From Lunularia cruciata (Eukaryota; Streptophyta; Marchantiopsida; Lunulariales; Lunulariaceae), in NCBI GenBank assembly GCA_948567375.1, contig OX419756.1, positions 18,047,001 through 18,111,000 of the forward strand: a stretch of DNA of 64,000 nucleotides, given 5' to 3'. Position 1 is the first letter of the stretch. The number at the start of each line of letters is the position of its first letter. A program made the position numbers and the translations under genes. Under the pieces are notes generated by a model that searched no databases, was not told the DNA's origin, and was given only the letters and a program-made list of their open reading frames with translations. Of the stretch, positions 8,704 to 21,600 are shown piece by piece.

Positions 8704-11700
8704 ATGGGGAAACTTCCGGTTTTCTTTGGCAAGGATGGAGAAGATGTGGAGGCCTTTGTGAGAGACTTCAAGAGAGCTTGCATAGGAAACAATGAGAGGA
8801 GGAAGAATGAGTGGGCCTCATTATTACCAGATTTCTTTGAGGATGCAGCACTTACATGGTATGAGTCAGAATACCAAAAGAGAGAGAGGAGAGAGGGGGA
8901 AGAGGAGTCTTGGGAGACTTTGACTTCAGCACTCATTGAGAACTTTCTTCCTGATGAGAGTTATGAGAGATTGATGAATGAGGTTACATTTCTCAAGCAA
9001 GGAGATGGAGAGAAAGTGAGAGTCTATGTGGAAAGAGTGGAAAAGTTGGAGTCCAGATTTCGCATAGTGTTGAGGAAGGGTGGGGATGATGTGGAGACTA
9101 CAATGATTGGCATAGGGGCCATGCTCACCAAGAATTTTGTGGGAGGATTGAGACCACAAATTAGAAGCAAGGTGAGATATGAGAAACCTTCTTCCAAGGT
9201 TGAAGCTATCAAGATCGCAATTCGTATGGAGGAGAGTTTGGAAGGGGATGAGAGTGATTTGGTGGTGAAGGAGGTTGTGCATCCTCCTCAAGGCTACAAG
9301 TATGGTGGAACTTCTGATACTTTGGTGACAAGGGTTGCACCACAAGTAGTAGTTGCTCCAATTCTTGCACCTCCACCAAAAGATCCACTCCAAACCATCA
9401 CAGAACAACTTGCGGATCTCAAGATCAATGTGGTGCAACTATGGGAGAAGAGAGAGGTGGATCAGAATGTAGGGAGAGGACCTAGGAGTTATGGAAACTA
9501 TCCATATAGAGGAGGCCAACCAGCCAACAATTTCAATGATAGAAATTGTTTTGGTTGTGGAGGAAGAGGCCATATCCAAAGGAATTGCCCAAATTCCACT
9601 TACCATGGAGGAAGGGGTTATGAGGGAGCCAATAGAGGGAAAGAGGGAGGTAGTGAAACCCAAGTGGCTCCTAATCCCAACAAAGGTAAGGGGATAGCAT
9701 CCATAGATGTGGTTGAGAGCAAGTATGAGAAGGGAGAGTGCTCAAACTCCAAGGGTCTTAATTTGGAGCTTTTGGCACAAGAGAAGAAGAGAGCTCGTTT
9801 TGCAGAGGATGTTCACTCTTCTCAAGGATTTACTTCAAGCAAGGATACTCCTATGTCTACTAGGAGCACTCGCACCTCAACACCATCAACAACAAAGACT
9901 CTAAGGAAGAAGTTGGGGATGGAGGACTTCTTGATCTCAAAGCAACAATGGAACTACAATGTGTTGGAGGATGTTGGTAGTCACAAGGCTAACATCACAG
10001 TGGGCCAATTAATTGCTTTGAACCCTACCTTGAGAAAGGAGCTTAGAGGTGGTTTGAGTTCTACAAGGAGCAAAAAGAAGAAGAAGGCAAAAGTTCCAGT
10101 ATCAATGGGGGTGGTGGATGCCAAGCCAGCACCATGGGAGGCTTGTGAATATGCCTCCAAGATTGATGTGAGAGTGAATGGTCACAACATCAAGGATGCA
10201 TTGGTTGATGGAGGATCAGCAGTGAATGCCATGTCAGAAAGGTTGATGAAGAAGTTGGGTATGATACCCTCAAGACCTTCAACATTTGTGGTGAGCATGG
10301 CAAACAAGCAACAAGTTCGACCAGTAGGGGTGATGGATAAGGTGGTAGTTTCAGTTATGGGAGTTCAAAATCTCATGACTTTCCAAGTCTTGAAGGATTC
10401 AAGCTATGACTTACTTCTTGGGAGGCCATGGTTGAGAGCAGCACGCACAACTGATCGATGGCACAAAGGGTACTTGAGGATTGGGCCATCAAACCATAGA
10501 GTCACTGTTCCTGTGACTAACACCACCAACACTTCACATTCAGATACCCCATCTTCTAATTATTGGGAATCAGATTCTGAAGAAGGAGCTTCAGGTGTGG
10601 ACACAAGCATGGAAGAGGAGACTTCCACGGAGGAAGATGAATCTGAATCTGATTCAGATGTGTATCCCTTGTGTGCTATGGATTTTGCACCTAAGCCAGA
10701 GGTTTTGAAGGACCTAGATAAATCACCATTGACACTTGAGGAGGTAGAGAGAAGGTTATCTACCCTCAAGTATGGCCCAAATGTTACCAAGGAGGAGAAG
10801 GTGAGATTTGAGGAGATTTTCCGCAAGTTCATCCATGTGTTTGCTTTTAGTTACAAGGATTTGAAGGAAGTCACCTTGGAGGAGCACAAGATAGAGGTGG
10901 AGTCACATGCAAGACCAATCCGCCAAAAGCAACGTCGCATTAGCCCACCAATATCTTTGGTTGTGAAGGAGGAGATTGATAAGCTCAAGGAGGCTGGATT
11001 TATCTTTGAGGTGGAGAATTCAGAATGGGTGTCTCCAATTGTCATTGTGAAGAAAAAGAATGGCAAGCTTCGGGTATGTGTGGATTACAAGAAGCTTAAT
11101 GCTGTTACCAAGAAGGACTACTACCCATTGCCATTCATTGATGAGATCTTGGAGGAGGTTGCAGGTCATGAGAGGTACAGTTTTGGAGATGGTTATAGTG
11201 GATATAACCAAATAAAGATTGCACCAGAGCATCAACAACTCACCACATTCACCACACCTTGGGGAACTTACGCTTTCAAGGTCATGCCTTTTGGGCTTTG
11301 CAATGCTCCAACCACATTCCAACGGTTCATGAACAAGGTATTTGAACCTTTCATTGGGAAATTTGTGAGAGATTTCATTGATGACTTTTGTGTCTATGGG
11401 AGCAAGGAGGAGCACTTTGAGCACCTAATCAAAGTCTTGCAACGCTTGGATGAGGCAAATGCATCACTCAACCCAGAGAAGTGCATTTTTGGATGTGAAG
11501 AAGGTCTACTTTTGGGGCACATCATCTCCAAGGATGGAATAGCAGTTGATCCTGAGAAGGTGAGGAAAATCTCAGACCTTCCATTCCCTTCAAGCTTGAC
11601 AAAGTTACGCCAATTCTTGGGAATGGTTGGGTACTATAGGAGGTTCATCTTCTCATTTTCCAACAAGGCTTATGCATTGACCATCTACATGAAGAAGGGT

Positions 11701-13530
11701 GTAGATTACATGGTGATTTTGGAAGACAAGGAGGCTCTCAAAGCTTTTGAGGAGCTCAAGCAATCCCTTGTTGTAGCTCCAATTCTTGCTAAACCTGATT
11801 GGAGTAAGCCTTTCATCCTCTACACTGATGCTTCTAATGTAGCTATAGGATGCACTCTTAGTCAATTAGACCAAGATGGGCATGATCATCCAATAGCTTA
11901 TGCTAGTAGGCAGATGGTTTCAGCAGAGAAGAACTACTCTGTCACAAAGAGAGAAGGGTTGGCAGTGATCTTTGGTCTCAAGAAGTTTAGACACTACTTG
12001 ATTGGAGGGAAAGCCACAATTGTCACGGATCACAAGGCTTTGAAGTACATCTTCAACAAGCCTAATGTTGAAGGGAGACTAGCAAGGTGGATGATACTCT
12101 TGTCTGAGTATGACTACACAATTGAGGATAGGCCAGGAAAGAAACATGCAAATGCTGATTTGTTATCTAGAGCCTATGATCATGATGGAGATGAGCCAGT
12201 AGATGATTCCTTCCCGGATGAGGAGCTCATGACAATCTCAGTCACTCAAGAGATTCCAATGGAGTACAAGGAGATTGTGGATTTTGTGACAAGAGGTAAC
12301 TATCCAGAAGGGATGCATGCTAGGGAGAGGAAGGCCCTTGCAGCAAGATCTAGACCTTACACAATGGTGGAGGATATTCTTTTTCACCAAGGAGCAGATG
12401 GTCTACTTCGAAGAGCAGTGGGTAAGGAAGAGTCTATCCTACTCATAAAGGAGTTTCATGAAGGTTTAGTATGTGGAGGACACTTTGCAGGAAAGGTGAC
12501 TGCTTTCAAGATTCTAGATGCAGGTTACCATTGGAGAGGGATTTTCAAGGATTGTCTTGATTTTTGCAAAACTTGTCATGTTTGTCAAGCTTTTGCTAGA
12601 AAGTCTACATCCACTCCACCACTTAGATCAATTCCATTGCTATGACCTTTTGAGAAGTGGGGAATTGATTTTGTAGGACCTCTCAATAGAACCCCAAGGA
12701 ACAATCGGTACATTGTGGTAGTTACTGATTACCTTACCAAGTGGGTTGAGGCTAGACCATTGAGGGACAAGAATGAAGATGAAGTGGGTAGATTTCTTTA
12801 TGAACGCATTATCACTAGGTTTGGATGCCCTTTGGAGTTGGTTTCTGATAGAGGAGGAGAGTTTACAGGAAGCATTACTACAGCCATGCTACGACATTTC
12901 TCTATCACACATAGAGTAACTACATTCTATAAGCCAAATTCCAATGGCTTGGCAGAGAGAACCAATCAGACCTTGTGCATGATGTTGGCCAAAGATGCAG
13001 AAATGGAGGGGGCTAAACATCATTGGGACAAGAGGATTCATGCAGTTTTGTGGGAGTATAGGACAACCATGAAGACTTCCACTGGATATTCTCCATTCCA
13101 ATTGGTGTATGGTATTGAGTCTACCTTACCTATTCACTTTGATCTTCCTACCTTCCAAAGCATTCATAGAAGATTGAAGAAAGCACAAGGAAGTGATGCA
13201 GGGAAGTCAAGGAAGGATCAACTCAGGGAGTTGGAAGAGGCAAGAGCAGTTGCTATGGTTCGAGTGAAGCAAGCCCAAAGGAAACAAAAGGAGAGCTATG
13301 ACAAGAGGCAAGGCAAGAAGAAGGTGGAGCCTTTCAAAGAAGGTGATTGGGTAATGTTGTTTGATTCCATTCGATTCAAGAGAGTGCAAAAGAAGTTTTT
13401 GCCTAAGTACTTTGGACCTTTCATAGTAGAGAAGGTGTGGGGCAATTACACCTATGATCTCAAGGAGTTGGGAGGAAGACACTTTGATAGGATTAACCAT
13501 GATAAGTTGAAGATGTACCATAGAAGGTAG
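8704..13530 (+). pseudogene. gag-pol of A1 (gag, PR, RT, RNase H, INT), one in-frame stop
   Basis: A single frame of 1608 codons from the ATG at 8704, broken only by TGA at 12643-12645 (codon 1314), where A5 has GGA. Domains by residue: gag capsid about 1-180; zinc knuckle 282-295 (C282, C285, H290, C295); protease with DGGSAVN (Asp502); RT with Asp829 in motif A and FIDDF at 891-895; RNase H with TDAS (Asp1042); integrase zinc domain about 1250-1300; integrase core with Asp1342, Asp1382 and Glu1418, a DD35E spacing; GPF-like module and end at 1608. There is no chromodomain. Products copy element RNA into DNA and insert it. With no frameshift or stop between gag and pol in the family, the ratio must be set by other means. 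The stop removes the integrase core from the first product. Confidence 0.9.
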
Positions 13531-13569
13531 AGAGACCTTCACTTTGAGGACAAAGTGAAAACTTAGTCC

Positions 13570-13578
13570 GGGGGTAAA
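13570..13578 (+). other. Polypurine tract of A1
   Basis: GGGGGTAAA directly before the 3' LTR; plus-strand DNA priming site. Conserved in A5; degraded in A2. Confidence 0.7.
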
Positions 13579-14257
13579 TGTAACACCCATTTGTGCATGT
13601 GTGTGGTATTGTGATATTTAGCTTGGTATTACAAGTACTTAAGAGATATTATTTATATAGAGATAAAGGATGGTTCTATATTAGTCATGGTTAGCTAAAG
13701 TTAGTCATAGCTAAGATAGATGGGACCTTACTTTAGAGGAAGTAGAAAAGATGAGCACCACTATTTTGGATTTTAGTGTGTTGACTTGGTATTATTCCTA
13801 GGTGTTTGGCTTTGGGGAAAGAGTTGAGAACTCTTGGGCCCGCAAGCCTTTTTGTTTTGGATTCTTCTTTAGTCCAAGGATAGCCCATGTGAAGGAATCC
13901 TTGCTTTAGTGGTTGGGTCAAGATAAGGGGAATATGCCCATGTGAATGGATATTCCTTTCTACTTTTTGACTTTACTTGACTTTTAGTCTAGTAACTTGA
14001 GTTACTACGGTAATTAGTAACTTTGGTACGTAACTATTTCACAAGTATATAAACAAGGAGTGAGGAGGTACTCATCATCCTTTCATTTGCAACTATCTCT
14101 CTCTCATTGAGTTCTCTAGTGAGCAATGTCTTGAGTCTTGGAGTGTTAGCCTTGGAGGAGTATGATGGAGTTGGGGTTCCTTGCCTTCTTAGTCCATGGT
14201 GCGCTACTATAATAGCCATCAGAGGTTCATCCTGAGTGAGAGACAGGCCGGCTCACA
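13579..14257 (+). repeat. 3' LTR of A1
   Basis: 679 bp, no difference from the 5' LTR found by eye. Confidence 0.95.
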
Positions 14258-14261
14258 GATC

Positions 14262-14499
14262 ATGGGATCCACTCAATGACTAGTGGTTTATGGCAGGCAA
14301 TAGCAACTAGATTGGAGGAGTTGCCAACTAGACCGGCCTTTGAGAGAGCGCGGTTGATACCTGGTGTTGTACTATTGGATAACCTAAGAAAGATTTTCTA
14401 TTTGGTGCAACCTTTAGGGAAGGTCTATACACCATAGAGAGTCTTATTAGACTCTGGTGCATAGCCCTTTATGTTAGGGAAGGCTATAGTTGTCAATCT
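14262..14499 (+). pseudogene. Family B protease start (B1), continuation after A1
   Basis: Continues the B1 gag frame across the A1 insertion. It holds the aspartic protease active site LLDSGA (DSGA at 14450-14461) followed by a TAG. Retroviral-type proteases of this kind cut the polyprotein. The frame is interrupted by two TAG codons, each where Gln is expected, and stops at the A2 boundary. B3 has lost this active-site part, so the two copies complement each other in showing the family layout. Confidence 0.75.
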
Positions 14500-15199
14500 T
14501 GTGAGCCGGCCTGTCTCTCACTTAGGATGAACCTCTGATGGCTATTATGGTAGCGCACAATGGACTAAGAAGGCAAGAAACTCCAACTCCATCATACTCC
14601 TCCAAGGCTAACACTCCAAGACTCAAGACATTGCTCACTAGAGAATTCAATGAGAGAGATAGTTGCAAATGAAAGGATGATGAGTAATTCCTCACCCCTT
14701 GTTTATAAAGTTGTGAAATAGTTAAGCACTAAAATTACTATTTACCATAGTTACTCAAGTAACTAGGCTAAAAGTCAAGTCAAGTCAAGTCAAGTCAAAA
14801 AATATAAAGGAATATCAATCCACATGGGCATATTCCATTAAGCATGTGATCTTATCTTGACCCAACTACTAAGTCAAGGATTTCTTCACATGGGCTATCC
14901 TTGGACTATAAAAGAATCCAAAACAAAAAGGCTTGCAAGCCCAAGAGTTATCAACTCATTCTTCAAAGCCACACACCTAGGAATAATACCAAGTCAATAC
15001 ACTAGAATCCAAAATAGTGGTGCTCATTTTTCCCACTTCTTCTAAAGTAAGGTCCCCACTATCTTAGTTATGACTAACTTTAGTTAATCATGACTAATGT
15101 AGAAACAACCTTTATCTTCATATAAATAATATCTCTCAAGTATTTGTAATACCAAGCTAAATATCATAATACCACACCCATGCACAAATGGATGTTACA
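14500..15199 (-). repeat. 3' LTR of A2
   Basis: 700 bp, TGTGAGCC to ATGTTACA on the plus strand. It contains a short tandem expansion of TCAAG near 14775-14800 and a longer AAGCATGTGATC segment that A1 and A5 lack. Confidence 0.85.
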
Positions 15200-15247
15200 T
15201 TTACTCTTGGACTAAGTTTTCACTTTGTCCTCAAAGTGAAGGTCTCT

Positions 15248-18200
15248 CTACGTTCTTTGATACATCTTCAACTTATCATGGTTAATCCTATCAAAGTGTC
15301 TCCCTCCCAACTCCTTGAGATCATAGGTGTAATTTTTCCACACCTTCTCCACTATGAAAGGTCCAAAGTACTTAGGCAAAAACTTCTTTTGCACTCTCTT
15401 GAATTGAATGAAATCAAATAACATTACCAATCACCTTCTTTGAAAGGCTCCACCTTCTTCTTGCCTTGCCTCTTGTCATAGTTATCTTTTTTTTCTCCTT
15501 TGGGTTTGCTCCACTTGCACGATAGCAACTGCTCTTGCCTCTTCCAATTCCATGAGTTGATATTTCCATGACTTCTTTGCATCACCTCCTTGTTCTTTCT
15601 TCAATCTCCTATGAATGCTTTGGAAGGTAGGAAGATCAAAGTGAATAGGTAAGGTAGACTCAATATCATATACCAATTGAAATGGAGAATATCTTGTGGA
15701 AGTCTTCATGGTTATTCTACTCCCACAAAATTGCATGAATCCTCTTGTTGCAATGATGTTTAGCCCCCTCCATTTTTGCATCTTTGGCCAACATCATGCA
15801 CAAGGTCTGATTGGTTCTCTCTGCCAAGCCATTGGAATTTGGCTTATAGGTTGTAGTAACTCTATGTACAATAGAGAAATGTCATAGCATGGTTGTAGTA
15901 ATGCTTCCTGTAAACTCTCCTCCCCTATCAGAAACCAGCTCCAAAGGACACCCAGACCTAATGATAATGTGTTCATAAAGAAATCTCTCATCTTCATCGT
16001 CATTATTGTCCCTCAATGGTCTAGCCTCAACCCACCCTTGGTAAGATAATCAATAACTACCGCAATATACCAATTGTTCCTTAGAGTTCTATTGAGATGA
16101 CATACAAAATCAATTCCTCACTTCTCAAAAGGTCCTAGCAATGGAATTGATCTAAGTGGTGGAGTGGAGATAAAATTTCTAGCAAAAGCTTGACAAACAT
16201 GACAAGTTTTGCAATAATCAAGACAATCCTTGAAAATCCTTCTCCAATAGTAACCTACATCTAGAATCTTGAAAGTAGTCGTCTTTCTTGCAAAGTGTCC
16301 TCCACACACTAAACCTTCATGAAACTCCTTTATGAGTAAGATAAACTCTTCTTTGCCCATTGCTCTTTGAAGGAGACTATCTACTCCTTGGTGAAAAAGA
16401 ATATCCTCCACCATTGTGTAAGGTCTAGATCTTGCTGCAAGGGCATTCCTCTCTGTAGCATGCATCCCTTTTGGATAGTTACCTCTTGTCAAAAAATCCA
16501 CAATCTCCTTGTACTCCATTGGAACCTCTTGAGTGACTGAGATTGTCATGAGCTCCTCATCCAAGAAGGAATCATCCGTTGGCTCATCTCCATCATGATC
16601 ATAGGCCCCAGATAACAAATCAACATTTGCATGTTTCTTTCCTGGCCTATCCTCAATGGTGTAATCATAATCAGACAAGAGTATCATCCACCTTGCTAGT
16701 CTTTCTTCAACATTAGGCTTGTTGGAGATGTACTTTGAAAGCCTTATGATCCATGATAATGGTGGCTTTACCTCCAATCAAGTAGTGTTAAAACTTCTTG
16801 AGACCAAGATTACTGCCAACCCTTCTCTCTCCATGATAGAGTAGTTCTTTTCTATTGAAACCATTTTCTTACTAGCATAAGCTATTGGATAATCATGCCC
16901 ATCTTGGTCTAATTGACTAAGAGTGCATCCTATAGCAACATTGGAAGCATTAGTGTAGGGGATGAAGGGCTTACTTGAATCAGGTTTAGCAAGAATTGGA
17001 GCTACAACAAGGGATTGCTTGAGCTCCTCAAAAGCTTTGAGAGCCTCCTTGTCTTCCAAAATCACCATGTAATCTACACCCTTCTTCATGTAGATGGTCA
17101 ATGCATAAGACTTGTTGGAAAATAAGAAGATGAACCTTCTATAGTACCCAACCATTCCCAAAAATTAGCATAACTTTGTCAAGCTTGAAGGGAATGGAAG
17201 GTCTGAGATTTTCCTCACCTTCTCAAGATCAATTGCTATTCCATCCTTGGAGATGATGTGGCCCAAAAGTAGACCTTCACATCCAAAAATGCACTTCTTT
17301 GGGTTGAGTGGTACATTTGCCTCATCCAAGAATTGCAAGACCTTGATTAGGTGCTCAAAGTGCTCCTCCTTGCTCCCATAGACACAAAAATTCATCAACA
17401 AAATCTCACAAATTTCCCAATGAATGGTTCAAATACCTTGTTCTTGAACTATTGGAATGTGGCTAGAGTATTGCAAAGTCCAAAAGGCATGACCTTGAAG
17501 GCGTAAGCTCCCCAAAGTGTGGTGAGTTGTTGATGCTCTGGTGCAATCTTGATTTGGTTATATCCACTATAACCATCTCCAAAACTATATCTCTCATGAC
17601 TTGCAACCTCCTCAAAGATCTCATCAATGAATGGTAGTGGGTAGTAGTCTTTCTTGATAACAACATTGAGCTTCTTGTAATCCACACATACCCAAAGCTT
17701 GCCATTCTTTTTCTTCATAATCAAAATTGGAGACATGCATTCTAAATTCTCCACCTCAAAGATAAATCCAGCCTCCTTGAGCTTATCAATCTCCTCCTTC
17801 ACAACCAAAGCTATTGGTAGGCTAGTGCGATGTTGCTTTTGGCGGGTTGGTCTTACATGTGACTCTACCTCTATCTTGTCCTCCTCCAAGGTGACTTGCT
17901 TCAGATCCTTGTAACTGAAAGCAAACACATGGATGAACTTGCAAAAATCTCCTCAAATCTCACCTTCTCCTCCTTGGTAACATTTGGACCATACTTGAGG
18001 GTAGATAACTTCCTCTATATCTCCTCAAGTGTCAATGGTGATTTGTTTAGGTCTCTTAAAACCTCTGGCTTAGGTGCAAAATCTATAGCACACAAGGGAT
18101 ACACATCTAAATCATATTTAGATTCATCCTCCTTTGTGGAAGTCTTCTCTTCCATGCTTGTGTCCACACCTGAAGTTCCTTCTTCAAAATCTGATTCCCA

Positions 18201-20053
18201 ATAATCAAAAGATGGTGTATTTGAATGTGAAGTGTTGGTGGTGTTAGTCACATGAGCTGTGACTCTATGGTTTGATGGCCCAATCCTCAAGTACCCTTTG
18301 TGCCATCAATCAGTTGTGTGTATTACTCTCAACCATGGCCTTCCAAGAAGCAAATCATAGCTTGAATCCTTCAAGAGTTGGAAAGTCATGAGATTTTCAA
18401 CTCACATAATTGAAACTACCACCTTATCCATCACCTCTACTAGTCAAAATTATTGATTGTTTGCCATGCTCACCACAAATTTTGAAGGTCTAGAGGGTAT
18501 CATACCCAACTTCTTTATCAACCTTTCTAACATGGCATTCACTATTGATCCTCCATCAACCAATGCATCCTTGATGTTGTGACCATTCACTCTCATATCA
18601 ATCTTGGAGGCATATTCACAAGCCTCCTATGGTGTTGGTTTAGCATCCACCACTCCTATTGACATTGGAGCTTTTGACTTCTTCTTCCTCTTGCTCCTTG
18701 TAGAACTCAAACCACCTCTTAGCTCTTTTCTCAAGGTAGGGTTCAAAGCAATCAATTGGCCTATTGTGATGTTAGCCTTATGACTACCAACACATTGTAG
18801 TTCCATTGTTGCTTTGAGATCAAGAAGTCTTCCATCCCCGACTTCTTCCTTGGAGTCTTTGTTGTTGATGTTGAAGTGCTTCTACAAGTGCTCCTAGTAG
18901 GCATAGGATTATCTTGGCTAGGAGTAAATCCTTGAGAAGAGTGCACATCCTCTACAAAATGAGCTCTCTTCTTCTCTTGTGCCAAAAGATCCAAATTAAG
19001 ACCCTTGGACTTTGAGCACTCTCCCTTCTCATACCTGCTCTCAACCGCATCTATAGATGCTATCTCCTTACTTTTATTTGGATAAGGAGCCACTTGGGTT
19101 TCACTACCTTCCTCTTTCCTTCTATTGGCTCCTTCATAACTCCTTCCTCCATGGTAAGTAGAATTTGAGCAATTCCTTTTGATGAGACCTCTTCCTCCAC
19201 AACCAAAAAAATTTCTCTCATTGGAATTTTTGGTTGATTGGCCTCCTTTATATGGATAACTTCCATAACTCCTAGGCCCTCTCCCCACATTTTGATCCAC
19301 TTTTCTCTTCTCCCATAGTTGCACCACATTGATCCTGAGATCTACAAGTTGTTCTGTGATGGTTTGAAGTGGATCCTTTGGTGGGGTGCAAGAACTGGAG
19401 CAACTACTACTTGTGGTGCAACCCTTGTCACCAAAGTATTAGAAGTTTCACCATAATTGTAACCTTGAGGAGGATGCATAACCTCCTTCACCACCAAATC
19501 ACTCTCATCTCCTTCCAAACTCTCCTCCATACAAATTGCAATTTTGATAGCTTCAACCTTGGAAGAAGATTTCTCATATCTCACCTTGCTTCTAATTTGT
19601 GGTCTCAACCCTCCCACAAAGTTCTTGGTGAGTATAGCTCCTACGCCAATCATAGTAGTCTCCAGATCATCCCCACTTTTCCTCAACACTATGCAAAATC
19701 TCAACTCTAACTTCTCCACTCTTTCCACATAGACTCTCACTTTCTCTCCATCTCCTTGCTTGAGAAAGGTAACCTCACTCATCCATCTCTCATAACTCTC
19801 ATTTGGAAGAAAGTTCTCTATGAGTGCTAAAGTCAAACTCTCCCAAGACTCTTCTTGCCCATCTTTCCTCTCTCTCTCTTTTGGTATTTTGACTCATACC
19901 ACTAAGTGTTGCATACTCAAAGAAATCTGTAATAATGAGGCCCATTCATTCTTCCTCCTCTCATTGTTTCTCATTGCAAGCTCTCTTGAATTCTCTTACA
20001 AAGGCCTCCACATCTTCTCCATCCCTACCAAAGAAAATTGGAAGTTTCCTCAT
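15248..20053 (-). pseudogene. gag-pol of A2, heavily broken
   Basis: Reads from ATG at 20053 to the stop at 15248. It aligns with A1 gag-pol throughout: gag capsid (about 19340-20053), zinc knuckle (about 19180-19215, CFGC to FFGC, first Cys lost), protease region (about 18530-18560), RT (about 17165-17930, FIDDF region disrupted), RNase H (about 16700-17160), integrase (15430-16480). Numerous stops and small indels break it into pieces. The conserved frame across a diverged copy supports the domain limits given for A1. Not functional. Confidence 0.85.
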
Positions 20054-20280
20054 CTTAACCCCTCATTATCTTTCTTTTCTCTCAATTTTTATTTTTCTTT
20101 TTTCTTTTCTCTCACTAATAGAGTATGTACTAACTAACACCATTTGAGATTAATCCACCCTAGGGAACCTAAAAGGTTCTGGTTACACCAAAATTTCTAT
20201 AGCAACATCAAATCCTAGAGTGCATATTAATCAAACTCTCATGGATAGTTTATCCATAAGTTGAAAGATTATCTCCATCA

Positions 20281-20816
20281 CTAATCTTGAGAACTAGTTG
20301 ATGAATGTGGTAATATTTCTGTAACTATACTAAGACTATCTCCAAGATCCTTCACCAAAGTCTCCAAAAGAGCTTTAACTCCACTACACTCATGTCCTTT
20401 TGGAAGTCCTTCCACTCCACAAACCTCACACAACTCCTTGGTCTTAGATCTTCTCCCTTCTAATCTTGGTGAAGAAGGTCCAACATGCAAACCCAAGTCA
20501 AGTAAGTCTCTCCTTTCCCTCAATCTCTTGCTCTCAAAAGTCAATAGACATAAACTTGTCTTATGTCTCTTCTCTCCACATAAAAAGTACTTAGACTCAC
20601 TCTTTCTTCCAAGTGATGTTGGGTTTTGGATCCTCTCAACACTCTATTCAAATTCTATTCTAAACTCTCTTTTCCTCAAATCCACCCCTTAAATCACCTC
20701 AAACCCTTGAGGAACTTTGCATAGCCTCAATTTCCACTCTGGATTACCCTCCATGTTCCCAAGATGATTCTAAACACTCAAACATGTTTTTTGTTGCTCT
20801 CACACTCCTCATGCAT
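20281..20816 (-). pseudogene. Pre-gag zinc-knuckle ORF of A2
   Basis: The same frame as in A1. The last 87 codons are open and close to A1, including CEVCGVEGLPKGHEC. Upstream the knuckle reads YFLCGEKRHKTSLCL with its first Cys changed, and a few stops appear. The TGA after codon 12 is shared with A1, which argues that it is ancestral. Retention of the frame in this diverged copy supports real coding use in the past. Confidence 0.6.
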
Positions 20817-21579
20817 GAGATCTCAACTTTGTAGAATTGACCCTTTCTCACAATGTCATTCAAATCCCTCAACAGGTATGTCATAGTCCTCTAAAATTTT
20901 ACATAATTGATAACAACTTTAAGATGTCTTTCCTTGCAAGATTTCAGATCTTTTCATTGAGCCATTTGGTCTATGCACCTTTCTATTCAGCACACATATT
21001 TCAGATTTGGTCTAAAAACCACCCCCTCACTTTAAAAACTTATCACTCTCTGTTCAAGAATGACGTCTCTCTAATTTTTGTGTCAACAAGAAGGATAAAA
21101 TGCACTTATTTTTTTGGAAAGTTTCACAATAATCCATTGAAAATTGAAGAAATGGTAAACTCTGTACAATTTTCTAGAGAGCATGCAATTGCGGGAGCAG
21201 TTTACCTTATCAACTTTCAAAAATTCTAGCCCAATGTGCATAGCAGCTATCACAATACTTCCAAAAGTGCTAACTAAATGATAACCCAAGCTATCATGTG
21301 TAGAAATTTCAAGCCCAGATCTTAAACTTCAGATTTTGCCCAAAATCACCTTAATCCCCAAAATCTATAATCCACCTCACACAATATCTCCAAATCCTCT
21401 CATGTGTACAAAATGTACAAAATCACCGCAGAGACATCATAATGAACTATAGGGTATGCAAATGGTTCCAGGTTCTCTAACATAAGTTCAGCCCTCTCCT
21501 CTACTAAAGTTCAAGTGAGCTCTCATAGCCTCCTTTATATAGAATTGTATTTGGAACATTATCTTGCCTTTTGGAGAGG

Positions 21580-21596
21580 TCCCGACAATGGAACCA
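21580..21596 (-). other. Primer-binding site of A2
   Basis: The same 17-base tRNA-Glu site as A1 with two changes, both at CpG positions (CG to CA and CG to TG), typical of cytosine deamination. Confidence 0.7.
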
Positions 21597-21600
21597 AAAA

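Larger units (their letters stand above)
6457..14257 (+). mobile_element. Family A Ty3/gypsy element A1, complete and young
   Basis: 7801 bp with both LTRs, flanked by a 4-bp duplication GATC (6453-6456 and 14258-14261) and inserted in B1 gag. Order: LTR, tRNA-Glu primer site, leader of about 1.5 kb with a zinc-knuckle ORF, gag-pol in one frame, polypurine tract, LTR. By eye I found no difference between its two 679-bp LTRs, so the insertion is recent. The leader from 7157 to 7932 holds only short frames (the longest ATG-led one, 7177-7347, carries a stop in A5). Bases 8470-8703 are an A/G-rich untranslated stretch before gag. It is nearly identical to A5. Confidence 0.95.
2159..14499 (+). 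mobile_element. Family B Ty3/gypsy element copy B1 (5' part, interrupted by A1 and D1)
   Basis: In order: 5' LTR (2159-4571), Met-type primer site (4574-4582), gag (4600-6456), then, after the nested A1 element, the protease active-site region (14262-14499). Removing A1 and one copy of its GATC target duplication joins the coding sequence in frame, which shows that both pieces belong to one element. B1 stops abruptly at 14499 against A2, so its methyltransferase, RT, RNase H, integrase and 3' LTR are missing here. It is heavily decayed, with many in-frame stops relative to B3. Confidence 0.85.

Noticed and set aside
8926-9438. Long minus-strand frame (170 codons) opposite A1 gag, mirrored at 57462-57974
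   Set aside because: It is antisense to a conserved gag frame, has Ile/His/Ser/Leu-rich content typical of antisense shadows, and carries no domain.
13300-13530. Chromodomain at the end of A1 integrase
   Set aside because: The C-terminus has a GPF-like module and ends soon after; no chromodomain aromatic cage pattern is visible.
12715-13530. Separate 271-codon integrase gene in A1
   Set aside because: It is simply the rest of gag-pol after the single TGA at 12643-12645; A5 reads through this point in one frame.
6457-14257. A 5-bp target duplication for A1 (GGATC and GATCA)
   Set aside because: Only four bases (GATC) match with LTR ends fixed by TG...CA; A5 gives the same length.
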